64,000 nucleotides of DNA from Streptomyces sp. CB02923 (GTDB taxonomy: Bacteria; Actinomycetota; Actinomycetes; Streptomycetales; Streptomycetaceae). The stretch spans positions 62,001 through 126,000 of the forward strand of contig NZ_LWKZ01000025.1 of NCBI RefSeq assembly GCF_001905005.1, read 5' to 3'. The position numbers and the translations under genes were made by a program. Below the pieces are notes generated by a model, which ran no database searches, was not told the DNA's origin, and worked only from the letters and a program-made list of their open reading frames with translations. Below are positions 8,910-16,655 of the stretch, in pieces. Numbering within the stretch: position 1 is the first letter of the stretch; the number at the start of each line of letters is the position of its first letter.

Positions 8910-9725
8910 ATGATCGACCCCACCAGCGCCCGCGTCCCCAGTTCCCGGCCGCCGCAGGCCACGTCCCACGCCTCCACCCGGTACGCCCGGGGAGCCGCGG
9001 CCGCCTCGGCCCACACCCCGGCCTCCGCGGTCGTACCCCCGGTCCGCCGCCCGCTGGCCGCCCTCTTCCGCCTGCTCATCGCACTGGCCGCGCTGACCGG
9101 CATCGTCCTGGACATCGCGATCACCCCGGACCTGGGCCGCCTCTTCAGCTACTTCACGGTCCAGACGAACATCGTCGTGGCCGTCTTCTTCGCCTGGTCC
9201 GCCTACCGCGCCTGGGCCGCCCGCCCCCCGATCTCACCGCGCATCAGCGGCGGCGTCCTCCTCTACATAGCCATCACCGGTCTCGTCTTCCACCTCGTTC
9301 TCACCAACGACACCGACAGCTTCTCGATGACCGGGACCCCGGAGCACAACGCCATCCGCACCGTCTCCACCCACCTCCTGCACACCGTCACCCCCATCGC
9401 CGCCGCCCTCGACTGGCTCCTGCTCACCACGCCCCGCGCCTTCCGCTGGCGCTACGCCGCACAGTGGCTGATCTACCCCTTCCTCTATCTCCCCTTCGCC
9501 CTCATCCGCGGCGCCCTCCTCTCCCCCGGCACCGAGGGCCGCTACCCGTACCCCTTCCTCGACGTCGACCTCCACGGCTACGCCGGCATCGCGCTGAACA
9601 CCGTCATCTTCAGCTCCGCCTTCTACGCCCTCGCCCTGATCCTCGTCGCGATCGACCAGGTCAGGCCCCAACCGCGTCGTCCCGAGAACCGGATTTCACC
9701 TATGGGGATCGGTCCGCTAAAGTAG
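8910..9725 (+). CDS. Pr6Pr-family six-helix membrane protein
   Basis: A 271-residue protein with a Ser/Ala/Pro-rich N-terminus and about six hydrophobic segments starting near residue 48. It shows FSYFTVQTNIVV and a terminal SGALYALALILVAID-like helix, which match the actinobacterial Pr6Pr membrane family. The conserved FTVQTN and HxxxP-type loops (LLHTVTPIAAALDWL) are present. The function is unknown; a permease or sensor role is only a guess. It ends just upstream of tRNA-Pro. Confidence 0.82.
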   Translation: MIDPTSARVPSSRPPQATSHASTRYARGAAAASAHTPASAVVPPVRRPLAALFRLLIALAALTGIVLDIAITPDLGRLFSYFTVQTNIVVAVFFAWSAYRAWAARPPISPRISGGVLLYIAITGLVFHLVLTNDTDSFSMTGTPEHNAIRTVSTHLLHTVTPIAAALDWLLLTTPRAFRWRYAAQWLIYPFLYLPFALIRGALLSPGTEGRYPYPFLDVDLHGYAGIALNTVIFSSAFYALALILVAIDQVRPQPRRPENRISPMGIGPLK

Positions 9726-9737
9726 AGCTCGTTGCTT

Positions 9738-9811
9738 CGGGGTGTGGCGCAGCTTGGCAGCGCGCTTCGTTCGGGACGAAGAGGTCGTGGGTTCAAATCC
9801 CGCCACCCCGA
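9738..9811 (+). tRNA. tRNA-Pro (anticodon CGG)
   Basis: A 74-base cloverleaf. The acceptor stem CGGGGTG pairs with CACCCCG, the anticodon stem cttcg/cgaag closes the loop ttcggga with CGG at positions 34-36, the T-arm contains GGTTCAAATCC, and the discriminator base is A. CCA is not encoded. A strong terminator follows. Confidence 0.96.
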
Positions 9812-9826
9812 CTGAAGGAACACCAG

Positions 9827-9866
9827 GTCAGGGGCCCGACCCGCGAGAGCGGGTCGGGCCCCTGAC
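9827..9866 (+). terminator. Terminator after tRNA-Pro
   Basis: Perfect 18-bp inverted repeat (9827-9844 and 9849-9866) with a gaga loop, followed by tcgtttgt. Confidence 0.85.
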
Positions 9867-9991
9867 TCGTTTGTGGGGGTTGTTCGGGAGATGGTCGCGG
9901 CCGGCGACTTCCGGGGGGGTTCTGCATGGTGCGATCGGGGTGTGACGTCCGTCTCCATGAGGGAGATTCCGGTGGATCGGCGGCGCGGCTT

Positions 9992-10771
9992 CTACAACGT
10001 CTCGCCGGGGCGGCTCAGGTAGGCGTCGCGCATTGCGGTCAGCGTGGGGTGTTCGGTCTGGAGTGCTGTCGCGTCGATTGCTGACACCGCGCGGACGCCG
10101 ATGCTGGTGTTGGTGGCGAATGCGGCTCGCATGCCGTGTGCTTGTTCCAGGGTGACCGGGGCCGTGGTGTGCTCGTGGTGTTCCTGGAGGAGGGCCATGG
10201 TGACGCCGGGCAGGACGTCGCCCTTGGGCCACACGATCGTGTCGTCGGCGGTGATGAATCCGACGTTCCATGTGACGCCCTCGGTCACGAGACCGTCGGG
10301 GCCGTGGAAGAGCGCGTCGTCGTACCCGTCGAGTTGTGCGGCGCGGCGGGCGTGGAGGGCGCCGAACAGTCCGAGGTGCTTCACGGCTGCCGTATCCCGT
10401 ACGTGGCGGACCGTCTTCACGCGCATCGGCGGCGTCGGCAGCGGTCCGCCGGGACGGGTGGTCACCAGGATGTGCGGAGTGGCCGTCGACGACGGACGGC
10501 CCATATCCAGAGCCGGGTCGAAGACGCTGACGCGGACCACGAGAGAACCGTGCTGACCGGTCGCGGCCCGGCGTACGTATGCGCGCACGCGGCCGGTGTC
10601 GAGGTCCGCGTCGAACACGGCCCGGCAGTCGCGTGCGAGGCGTGCCAAGTGCAGGGAGAGACCGCGTACGCGTTGGTCGTCCACGCGCATCGTGGTGAAG
10701 TGACCGTAGTTGGTCAGGGCGAGGGTTTTGACCGCTTCAGGGTCGGCGGGGCGCCCGTTCAGTTCCATCAC
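9992..10771 (-). CDS. Aminotransferase class IV-like PLP enzyme
   Basis: A 259-residue protein starting MMELNGRPADPEAVK. The fold-IV features are an Arg-rich segment after LHLARLARDCRAVF, a likely PLP lysine in DTAAVKHLGLF, and VTEGVTWNVGFI, which matches the conserved Glu of the cofactor-binding EGxxxNxF region. Members include branched-chain aminotransferases, D-amino acid aminotransferase and 4-amino-4-deoxychorismate lyase, and the sequence does not decide between them. The second Met (10768) is an alternative start. It is divergent from the NfeD-like/flotillin pair. Confidence 0.85.
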   Translation of the reverse strand: MMELNGRPADPEAVKTLALTNYGHFTTMRVDDQRVRGLSLHLARLARDCRAVFDADLDTGRVRAYVRRAATGQHGSLVVRVSVFDPALDMGRPSSTATPHILVTTRPGGPLPTPPMRVKTVRHVRDTAAVKHLGLFGALHARRAAQLDGYDDALFHGPDGLVTEGVTWNVGFITADDTIVWPKGDVLPGVTMALLQEHHEHTTAPVTLEQAHGMRAAFATNTSIGVRAVSAIDATALQTEHPTLTAMRDAYLSRPGETL

Positions 10772-10953
10772 CGGGCCAGTGTGGCAGCGGCAGTTCGGCG
10801 GCGCTTCGCGCGAAGGGCCGGGGACGGAGGGCCGGGGGCGGAGGGCCGGGGTATGTCAGGAAGTCGTCACGCACGGTGCGACGGGGATGGGGCCGGGAAC
10901 CGTGGGGCGCTACAGTCGGGTCGCAGGCCAGAGTGACGAGGGGGCGGCCGCCG

Positions 10954-11205
10954 ATGATGCCTGACGAGACGGTGATCGGCTGTGCCGGAGAGCTGGTCCT
11001 CGGGACCCGTGGCGCTGCCGGGCCCGGTGAGGTTCTGGTGCGGGTCAGGGGCGGGACCGAGACGTTCCTCGCCTGGTCCGACGATCCCCTGCCGCGCGGG
11101 ACGGCCGTGCTCGTGGTCGAGTCACGGGGCAGTCGCCAGGTCGACGTGATCAGATGGGCCGACCCATTGGACGCGTTGGCCGGTGACACCGGCGACGCCG
11201 GTTGA
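10954..11205 (+). CDS. Short NfeD-like OB-fold protein
   Basis: An 83-residue protein from MMPDETVIGCAGELVLG. The G-E-V-L-V-R-V-R-G beta-strand pattern, followed by PLPRGTAVLVVESRG, resembles the soluble C-terminal OB-fold domain of NfeD proteins. There is no membrane segment. It lies 14 bases before a flotillin-like gene, and NfeD-flotillin pairing is a well-known conserved association linked to membrane microdomain organisation. The family call rests on this context plus the strand pattern, so it is moderate. Longer in-frame starts exist upstream (10876) but look non-coding. Confidence 0.7.
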   Translation: MMPDETVIGCAGELVLGTRGAAGPGEVLVRVRGGTETFLAWSDDPLPRGTAVLVVESRGSRQVDVIRWADPLDALAGDTGDAG

Positions 11206-11219
11206 GGAGACGACGAGAG

Positions 11220-12362
11220 ATGTTCGGTTACCGCGTTCCCGCCCCCGACGAAGCGATGCTGATCTCGGGTGGCAGGCGTGGGCTCGGGGGTGCGCCGTTC
11301 CGTGTCGTGACCGGTCACGGCAAGTTCGTACTGCCGGTCTTCCGCAAGACCCGCTTCCTGACGCTGGCGATGTGCGAGTCGGAGGTCGTCGAGACCTGTG
11401 TGACGCGGCAGGGCATCGCCCTGACCGTACGGGCCGTGATCGCCTTCAAGGTCGGCAACGACACCGAGAGCATCGTCAACGCGGGGCAGCGGTTCCTCTC
11501 CGACCAGGACCAGATGTCGGTGCTGACCGGCCGGATCTTCGCCGGTCATCTGCGGTCCATCATCGGCTCGATGACGGTCGAGGAGATCGTCACCGAGCGG
11601 CAGAAGCTGGCCACGGAGGTGCTGGACACCTCGAAGTCCGAGATGGCGAAGATCGGGCTGCACGTGGACTCGTTGCAGATCCAGTCGATCGACGACGGGG
11701 AGACCGGCTACATCGACGCCATGTCCGCCCCGCACAAGGCGGCGATCCAGCGGCAGGCGCAGATCGCGCAGGCGCAGGCCACGCAGGCGGCGGCGGAGGC
11801 GGAGCAGGAGGCGACGCGCAAGCAGGCCGAGTACGCGCGGCAGACCGCCGTCGTCCAGGCCGAGTACTCGGCCGAGGTGGACCGTGCGCAGGCCCAGTCC
11901 GCGCAGGCCGGTCCGCTGGCCGAGGCCCATGCGCAGCAGGAGGTGCTGGACGCGCAGACCGAACTGGCGGAGCGGGCCGCGCAGCTGCGCCAGCAGCAGC
12001 TGGTGGCCGAGGTCGTCAAGCCTGCTGAGGCGGACGCGGAGCGCATCCGGGTGCTCGCCATGGCCGAGGCCGAGCGGATGAAGATCCAGGCGGAGGCCGC
12101 CGCTTCGTACGACCGGGTGGCGCTGGACCGGATGCTGATCGACCAGCTCCCGCAGATCGTCAAGGAGGCCGCCGCTGGTCTCTCCGGCGCCAACGTCAAC
12201 GTCCTCAACGGTGCCGACGGGCTCGGGGAGATCGCGGCGGGCCTGGTCGGGCAGGGCCTGACCATCCTCGACTCGGTCCGCCGCAACCTGGGGGCGCCGG
12301 AGGAGACCACGGCCGACGGGCGCGTGCCGGAGCAGGGCACCGGGCGGGTGGAGATCGAGTAG
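11220..12362 (+). CDS. Flotillin-like SPFH/Band 7 protein
   Basis: A 380-residue protein starting MFGYRVPAPDEAMLISGG. An N-terminal SPFH domain (about 1-170, with ALTVRAVIAFKVG and GSMTVEEIVTER) is followed by a long Ala/Glu/Gln coiled coil (about 180-300, AQIAQAQATQAAAEAEQE) and a C-terminal region ending GLTILDSVRRNLG. This is the flotillin architecture. Flotillins assemble at the inner face of the membrane and organise functional microdomains. There is no clear N-terminal transmembrane helix, so attachment is probably by a hairpin. It forms an operon with the preceding NfeD-like gene. Confidence 0.92.
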   Translation: MFGYRVPAPDEAMLISGGRRGLGGAPFRVVTGHGKFVLPVFRKTRFLTLAMCESEVVETCVTRQGIALTVRAVIAFKVGNDTESIVNAGQRFLSDQDQMSVLTGRIFAGHLRSIIGSMTVEEIVTERQKLATEVLDTSKSEMAKIGLHVDSLQIQSIDDGETGYIDAMSAPHKAAIQRQAQIAQAQATQAAAEAEQEATRKQAEYARQTAVVQAEYSAEVDRAQAQSAQAGPLAEAHAQQEVLDAQTELAERAAQLRQQQLVAEVVKPAEADAERIRVLAMAEAERMKIQAEAAASYDRVALDRMLIDQLPQIVKEAAAGLSGANVNVLNGADGLGEIAAGLVGQGLTILDSVRRNLGAPEETTADGRVPEQGTGRVEIE

Positions 12363-12379
12363 TCGAGAGTAGGCCCGGT

Positions 12380-12431
12380 GGGCCCGTAAGCGTACGGCTG
12401 TGTACGGGCCCGTAAGCGTACGGCTGTGTAC
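12380..12431. repeat. Two exact tandem copies of a 26-bp unit
   Basis: Copies at 12380-12405 and 12406-12431 begin gggcccgtaagcg and are identical, lying between the convergent flotillin and membrane-protein genes. Confidence 0.85.
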
Positions 12432-12438
12432 GGGTGGG

Positions 12439-12996
12439 TCAGTGGCGGCGGGTGGCCTGGGCGCGGGTGCCGGCGATGGCCAGGGAGGCGGCGGAGATAC
12501 CGACGGCGGTCATGGTGGCGGTGACGGCGCTCTGCCGGGTCAGGCTGTCCGCCGTCAGCAGGACGGTGGCGGCGATCACCGAGGCGACGATGTTGCCGGG
12601 TAAGAGGTAGAGCAGGAACGTCAGTTGGGCGCGCCCCGGGTTGCGGGGCGGGGCGGGCGCTGGGGCGTCGGGGCGGCTCTGGTGGAGGGTGGTCCAGCGC
12701 TGTGTCTCCTCGTGCTGTTCGCGGGAGCGTTGCAGGCGGGACACGGCCAGGAGGGCCAAGGCCGTGAGGGCGCCGGCGGCCGTGACGGCACCGAGCGCGG
12801 ACCAGGGCACCGGGGTCAGCAGGAGGACGGCGACGAGCGCGGGCGTGCACCAGAAGGTGACGCAGGACGCGGCGGCGATGCGGTGCGAGTACGGCCGGTC
12901 GGCGCCGGCGCGCAGGGCGGCGGTCGCGGGGAGGTACCAGACGCAGCCTGCGGCGAAGAGCGCGGTGGCGCCGAGGGCGAGGGTGGTGTGGGACAC
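12439..12996 (-). CDS. Putative four-helix membrane protein
   Basis: A 185-residue protein starting MSHTTLALGATALFAAG. Hydrophobic segments are near residues 5-25, 42-80 (two), 128-150 and 155-175, with a polar loop between the second and third pairs (about 88-120: RSREQHEETQRWTTLHQ). The reading frame is supported by membrane-protein character and codon bias rather than by a recognised family. It converges with the flotillin gene. Function unknown. Confidence 0.6.
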   Translation of the reverse strand: MSHTTLALGATALFAAGCVWYLPATAALRAGADRPYSHRIAAASCVTFWCTPALVAVLLLTPVPWSALGAVTAAGALTALALLAVSRLQRSREQHEETQRWTTLHQSRPDAPAPAPPRNPGRAQLTFLLYLLPGNIVASVIAATVLLTADSLTRQSAVTATMTAVGISAASLAIAGTRAQATRRH

Positions 12997-13037
12997 GGTG
13001 GGTTCCTCCCTCGGGGAGAGGGGCTGGGCGGTGGGGA

Positions 13038-13156
13038 GGGGTGGGGCCTTGGGGGTTCTCAGGTAGCGGGGTGGGGCCTTGGGGGTCTCGGGGAGCGGGG
13101 CGGGACCTTGGGGGAACTCAGGGAGCGGGGCGAGATCTTGGGGGATCCCGGGGGCC
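13038..13156. repeat. Four tandem copies of an approximately 30-bp G-rich unit
   Basis: Units of 29-30 bases with the core ggggtggggccttggggg start near 13038, 13068, 13097 and 13127 and diverge progressively. The G-runs could form quadruplex structures. There is no coding evidence. Confidence 0.75.
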
Positions 13157-13176
13157 GGGGCGGGCCCTGGAGGCGG

Positions 13177-13222
13177 GGCCCACGGCTGCGGAGGCGTCGG
13201 CGTGCGCCCGCAGCCGTGGGCC
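13177..13222 (-). terminator. Terminator-like hairpin after ctaD
   Basis: A 14-bp perfect inverted repeat (13177-13190 and 13209-13222, starting ggcccacggctgcg) with an 18-base loop lies 12 bases beyond the ctaD stop. Confidence 0.75.
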
Positions 13223-13233
13223 GGGAGGGGACG

Positions 13234-15012
13234 TCAGGTGCGGGTCGGTTCCAGGGCGGCGACCTCGGGGTGGTGCAGGTCGAAGGCCGGGGATTCGCTG
13301 CGGATACGCGGCAGTGAGGTGAAGTTGTGGCGGGGCGGCGGGCAGGAGGTGGCCCATTCCAGGGAGCGGCTGTAGCCCCAGGGGTCGTCGACGGTGACCT
13401 TCTTGCCGTATTTGGCGGTCTTCCAGACGTTGTAGAAGAAGGGCAGGAAGGACAGGCCGAGCAGGAAAGAGCCGATGGAGGACAGGGTGTTGAGGGTGGT
13501 GAATCCGTCGGCGGCGAGATAGTCGGCGTACCGCCGGGGCATTCCCGCGGCGCCGAGCCAGTGCTGGACGAGGAAGGTGAGGTTGAATCCGACGGTGAGG
13601 GTCCAGAAGGTGATTTTGCCGAGCCGTTCGTCGAGCATCTTGCCGGTGAACTTGGGCCACCAGAAGTGGAATCCGGCGAACATGGCGTACACGACCGTAC
13701 CGAAGAGCGTGTAGTGGAAGTGCGCGACGACGAAGTACGTGTCGGAGACGTGGAAGTCCATGGGCGGGGAGGCCAGGATGACGCCGGTCAGGCCGCCGAA
13801 GACGAAGGTGACGAGGAATCCGGTGGCCCAGAGCATCGGGGTCTCGAAGGACAGTGAGCCCTTCCACATGGTGCCGATCCAGTTGAAGAACTTCACTCCG
13901 GTCGGTACGGCGATCAGGAAGGTCATGAAGGCGAAGAAGGGCAGCAGCACGCCGCCCGTCACGTACATGTGGTGGGCCCACACGGTGATGGACAGGCCCG
14001 CGATGGAAATCGTCGCGGCGATCAGGCCGATGTAGCCGAACATCGGTTTCCGGGAGAAGACCGGGATGACCTCGGAGACGATGCCGAAGAACGGCAGCGC
14101 GAGGACGTACACCTCGGGGTGTCCGAAGAACCAGAACAGGTGCTGCCACAGCAGCGCGCCGCCGTTGGCCGCGTCGAAGACGTGCGAGCCGAATTTACGG
14201 TCCATTTCGAGGGCGAACAGGGCCGCGGCCAGTACGGGGAAGACCATCAGGATCAGCAGCGCGGTCAGCAGCACGTTCCACGTGAAGATCGGCATCCGGA
14301 ACATCGTCATGCCGGGGGCGCGCATACAGATGATGGTGGTGATGAAGTTGACGGCGCCCAGGATGGAGCCGAAGCCGGAGAACGCCACACCCATGATCCA
14401 CATGTCGGCGCCGACGCCGGGCGAGTGCACCGCGTCCGACAGCGGCGCGTACGCGAACCAGCCGAAGTCGGCGGCGCCCTGCGGGGTGAGGAAGCCGGCC
14501 GCCGCGATCAGCGACCCGAACAGGAACAGCCAGTAGGCGAGCATGTTCAGTCGCGGGAAGGCCACGTCGGGTGCGCCGATCTGCAACGGCATCAGCCAGT
14601 TCGCGAACCCGGTGAACAGCGGCATCGCGAACAGCAGCAGCATCACCGAGCCGTGCATCGTGAACGCCTGGTTGAACTGCTCGTTCGACATGATCTGCGT
14701 GCCCGGACGGGCGAGTTCGGCCCGCATCAGGAGGGCCATGAGGCCGCCCACCAGGAAGAACACGAACGCCGTGACGAGGTAGAGCGTCCCGATCTTCTTG
14801 TGGTCGGTGGTGGTCAGCCACTCCACCGGGATACGGCGACGGGTCGGGCGGGGGCCGAGCGCGGCGGGCGGCGGATCGGCGACGGCGGGAGGCAGCGGGT
14901 CGGCGGGCGGCGGAGCGGCGGCGGGCGGGGAGCCGGTGGCGGGGCCGGCCGGGGAGCCGGGGTCCGCCTCCGCTCCGGGGTCTGACTGCGTACGTGTATC
15001 CGATCCGTCCAC
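13234..15012 (-). CDS. ctaD: Cytochrome c oxidase subunit I (stand-alone copy)
   Basis: A 592-residue protein from a GTG at 15012. A Pro/Ala-rich N-terminal extension of about 60 residues precedes WLTTTDHKKIGTLYL and about 12 membrane helices. Copper-B/haem ligands are visible: HGSVMLLLF (haem a His), WQHLFWFFGHPEVYVLALP (the CuB His with the His-Tyr cross-link HPEVY), HHMYVTG, and VVAHFHYTLFG. It is the catalytic subunit of an aa3-type oxidase reducing O2 at the membrane. Subunits II, III and IV are absent on both sides, so this looks like an extra copy that borrows its other subunits. It sits downstream of a DevR-like response regulator with a large hairpin between them, which suggests oxygen-linked control. 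Confidence 0.95.
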   Translation of the reverse strand: MDGSDTRTQSDPGAEADPGSPAGPATGSPPAAAPPPADPLPPAVADPPPAALGPRPTRRRIPVEWLTTTDHKKIGTLYLVTAFVFFLVGGLMALLMRAELARPGTQIMSNEQFNQAFTMHGSVMLLLFAMPLFTGFANWLMPLQIGAPDVAFPRLNMLAYWLFLFGSLIAAAGFLTPQGAADFGWFAYAPLSDAVHSPGVGADMWIMGVAFSGFGSILGAVNFITTIICMRAPGMTMFRMPIFTWNVLLTALLILMVFPVLAAALFALEMDRKFGSHVFDAANGGALLWQHLFWFFGHPEVYVLALPFFGIVSEVIPVFSRKPMFGYIGLIAATISIAGLSITVWAHHMYVTGGVLLPFFAFMTFLIAVPTGVKFFNWIGTMWKGSLSFETPMLWATGFLVTFVFGGLTGVILASPPMDFHVSDTYFVVAHFHYTLFGTVVYAMFAGFHFWWPKFTGKMLDERLGKITFWTLTVGFNLTFLVQHWLGAAGMPRRYADYLAADGFTTLNTLSSIGSFLLGLSFLPFFYNVWKTAKYGKKVTVDDPWGYSRSLEWATSCPPPRHNFTSLPRIRSESPAFDLHHPEVAALEPTRT

Positions 15013-15047
15013 CGGGCTGTGTCCTTCACCTCTGGCGCATGACTTCG

Positions 15048-15109
15048 ACTCTGGCCGGGAAGAGCCTCAGCACGGGGGAGAGACCGGCTCTTCCCGGCCT
15101 CACCAGAGT
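15048..15109 (-). promoter_or_regulatory. Large stem-loop between the response regulator and ctaD
   Basis: A perfect 14-bp inverted repeat (15053-15066 and 15086-15099) is extended by outer complementary bases (actct/agagt), forming a hairpin 36 or more bases upstream of the ctaD GTG. There is no T-run after it, so a 5' UTR structure or a weak terminator for the regulator are both possible. The rest of 15013-15307 holds no gene. Confidence 0.55.
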
Positions 15110-15307
15110 CGTTCGCGGCGCACCCGCCGCCATAGGGCCGGGCGGGCCCGGCAGACGGCCGAGGGGCCCTGAATCGGTGCGGTCGTCCGGGCCCTGGTGG
15201 CGGACAGGGTGATCTGGCCGCGCTCGGGGCGGCCGCCGGCCGCTGTTACGCCCGTACCCGGCCCGGCAATGCGCGGCTCGGCCCGTACCCGGCGCGTGCC
15301 CAGACGC

Positions 15308-16075
15308 CTACCGCTGCCGCTGCCCCTGCCGGCCGCCGCGCTGCTGTTCCTGCTGTCCCCGTATCCGTCCGGCGATCACCGCGGCCTGTACCCGTCGGCC
15401 CACGCCCAGCTTGGACAGGATCGTGGAGATGCGGTTCTTCACCGTCTTCTCCGCCAGGAACAGCCGGTCTGCGATCTCCCGGTTGGTCAGGCCCTCGCCG
15501 ATCAGCTCCAGGATCTCGCGCTCCCGGGGCGCGAGCCGGTCCAGTTCGGACTGCGGGGACGCCTCGGGCTGCTGCGGCGCGCGCAGCCGCGCCATCACGC
15601 GGGACGCCGTGCGCGGGTCCAGCATGGACTTGCCCGCCGCCACCGTCCGTACGGCGTTCACGAGGTCGGAGCCGTTGATCTGCTTGAGGACGTAGCCCGC
15701 CGCACCCGCCATGATGGCGTCGAACAGGGCCTCGTCGTCGTCGAAGGACGTCAGCATCAGGCAGGCCAGATCCGGCATGCGGGCCCGCAGTTCGCGGCAC
15801 ACCACGATGCCCTCGTGGTCGCCGCCCGACGGCTCGCCCCGCTCCCCCAGCCGTACGTCGAGGACGGCCACGTGCGGTCGCACGGCGGGTACCCGGGCCA
15901 GCGCCTCGGGTCCGCTGGACGCCTCCCCCACGACCTCGATGCCGTCCTCCGCGTCGAGGAGGTCGCGGACGCCCCGGCGTACCACCTCGTGGTCGTCGAG
16001 GATGAAAACGCGCAGGGGCTGTGCGTCGGGGGCGGCGGGTCCGGTGGGGCCGGTGCGTCCGGTGTGCTGATTCAT
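15308..16075 (-). CDS. NarL/DevR-type response regulator
   Basis: A 255-residue protein starting MNQHTGRTGPTGP. The receiver domain begins LRVFILDDHEVVRRGVRDLL with the acidic pocket, the phospho-acceptor Asp in VAVLDVRLGE, and Lys in GYVLKQINGSDL. A LuxR-type HTH follows (LAPREREILELIGEGLTNREIADRLFL, key part LTNREIADRLFLAEKTV), then a Gln/Arg-rich tail. The receiver and linker resemble DevR/DosR/OsdR regulators of hypoxia and NO responses. No sensor kinase is nearby. Upstream in-frame sequence to 16276 is repetitive and not family-like, so the ATG at 16075 is used. The neighbours (terminal oxidase, globin-reductase, haem enzyme) suit a gas-sensing role; the direct targets are inferred. Confidence 0.9.
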   Translation of the reverse strand: MNQHTGRTGPTGPAAPDAQPLRVFILDDHEVVRRGVRDLLDAEDGIEVVGEASSGPEALARVPAVRPHVAVLDVRLGERGEPSGGDHEGIVVCRELRARMPDLACLMLTSFDDDEALFDAIMAGAAGYVLKQINGSDLVNAVRTVAAGKSMLDPRTASRVMARLRAPQQPEASPQSELDRLAPREREILELIGEGLTNREIADRLFLAEKTVKNRISTILSKLGVGRRVQAAVIAGRIRGQQEQQRGGRQGQRQR

Positions 16076-16478
16076 GCGGCTCTCGATCTGTCGGCCGGGC
16101 GTGCTGGGGCACCGGCCCGGGTGCGGCGGTCCGGCTGGGCGGTCCGGCTGGGCGGTCCGGTCGGCGGCCGCCCGGGTCCGGTGGTCCGAGTCCCGTGGTA
16201 CGGGCCCCAGACCACGGGACCCTGGTCCGGGGTCCCGCGTGGTACAGGCCCCCTGGCCCGGCCGCCGTCGTAACACTCAGTATCTCCGCGCGCGTTGAGG
16301 GCACCCCCAGCGGTAGCCGGGGTGGGCGCGCGGCGCGCGCGCAAAGGGGTGCGCAGGGCATCACACACCCGTGCGCCGGTCAGCGGCGAGGGTCGAAAGT
16401 CCCGGGGGAATAGGGCCGTTTGGGCACCTTTGCCTGGTGCCATACTGGCGCGCCCCATCCCCTTCAGGAGGTCCGCTC
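16076..16478. promoter_or_regulatory. Divergent control region between the regulator and the globin operon
   Basis: About 400 bases without a convincing gene. It contains tandem ggtccggctgggc units near 16128-16160 and several nested palindromes around 16190-16245 with cccgtggt/accacggg arms. The 14-mer GGGACCCTGGTCCG at 16216-16229 resembles a DevR-type box. Confidence 0.55.
16216..16229. promoter_or_regulatory. DevR-box-like palindrome
   Basis: GGGACCCTGGTCCG fits the GGGAC-N4-GTCCC half-site layout of mycobacterial DevR boxes at all but the last base. It lies between the divergent regulator and globin operon. A second half-site, GGGACTCGG, is nearby on the minus strand. The assignment is by resemblance only. 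Confidence 0.4.
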
Positions 16479-16655
16479 ATGCCACGCCTCGCGTCGTACG
16501 CCCTCACGGTCAGAGCGCTCCGAGCCGTTCCGGCCCTCCCGGTCTCCCCCTTCGCCCCGGCCCACCAGGCCCGCCCGGCCCACCCGGCCACCGCGGTCGC
16601 CGGCATCCGTGCTGTCTCCGGCGTCGCCGCCACGCTCCCGGTCGTCCGTTCATGA
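16479..16655 (+). CDS. 58-residue small ORF coupled to the globin-reductase gene
   Basis: Starts ATG at 16479 behind an excellent Shine-Dalgarno (caggaggtccgctc), encodes MPRLASYALTVRALRAVPAL and ends VVRS. Its TGA overlaps the ATG of the next gene as ATGA. The product is basic and Ala/Pro/Val-rich with a mildly amphipathic N-terminus; no family is recognised. The strong ribosome binding site, absent directly before the downstream gene, suggests that ribosomes load here and re-initiate on the globin-reductase. The peptide may be a small protein in its own right or mainly a translational leader. Confidence 0.6.
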   Translation: MPRLASYALTVRALRAVPALPVSPFAPAHQARPAHPATAVAGIRAVSGVAATLPVVRS

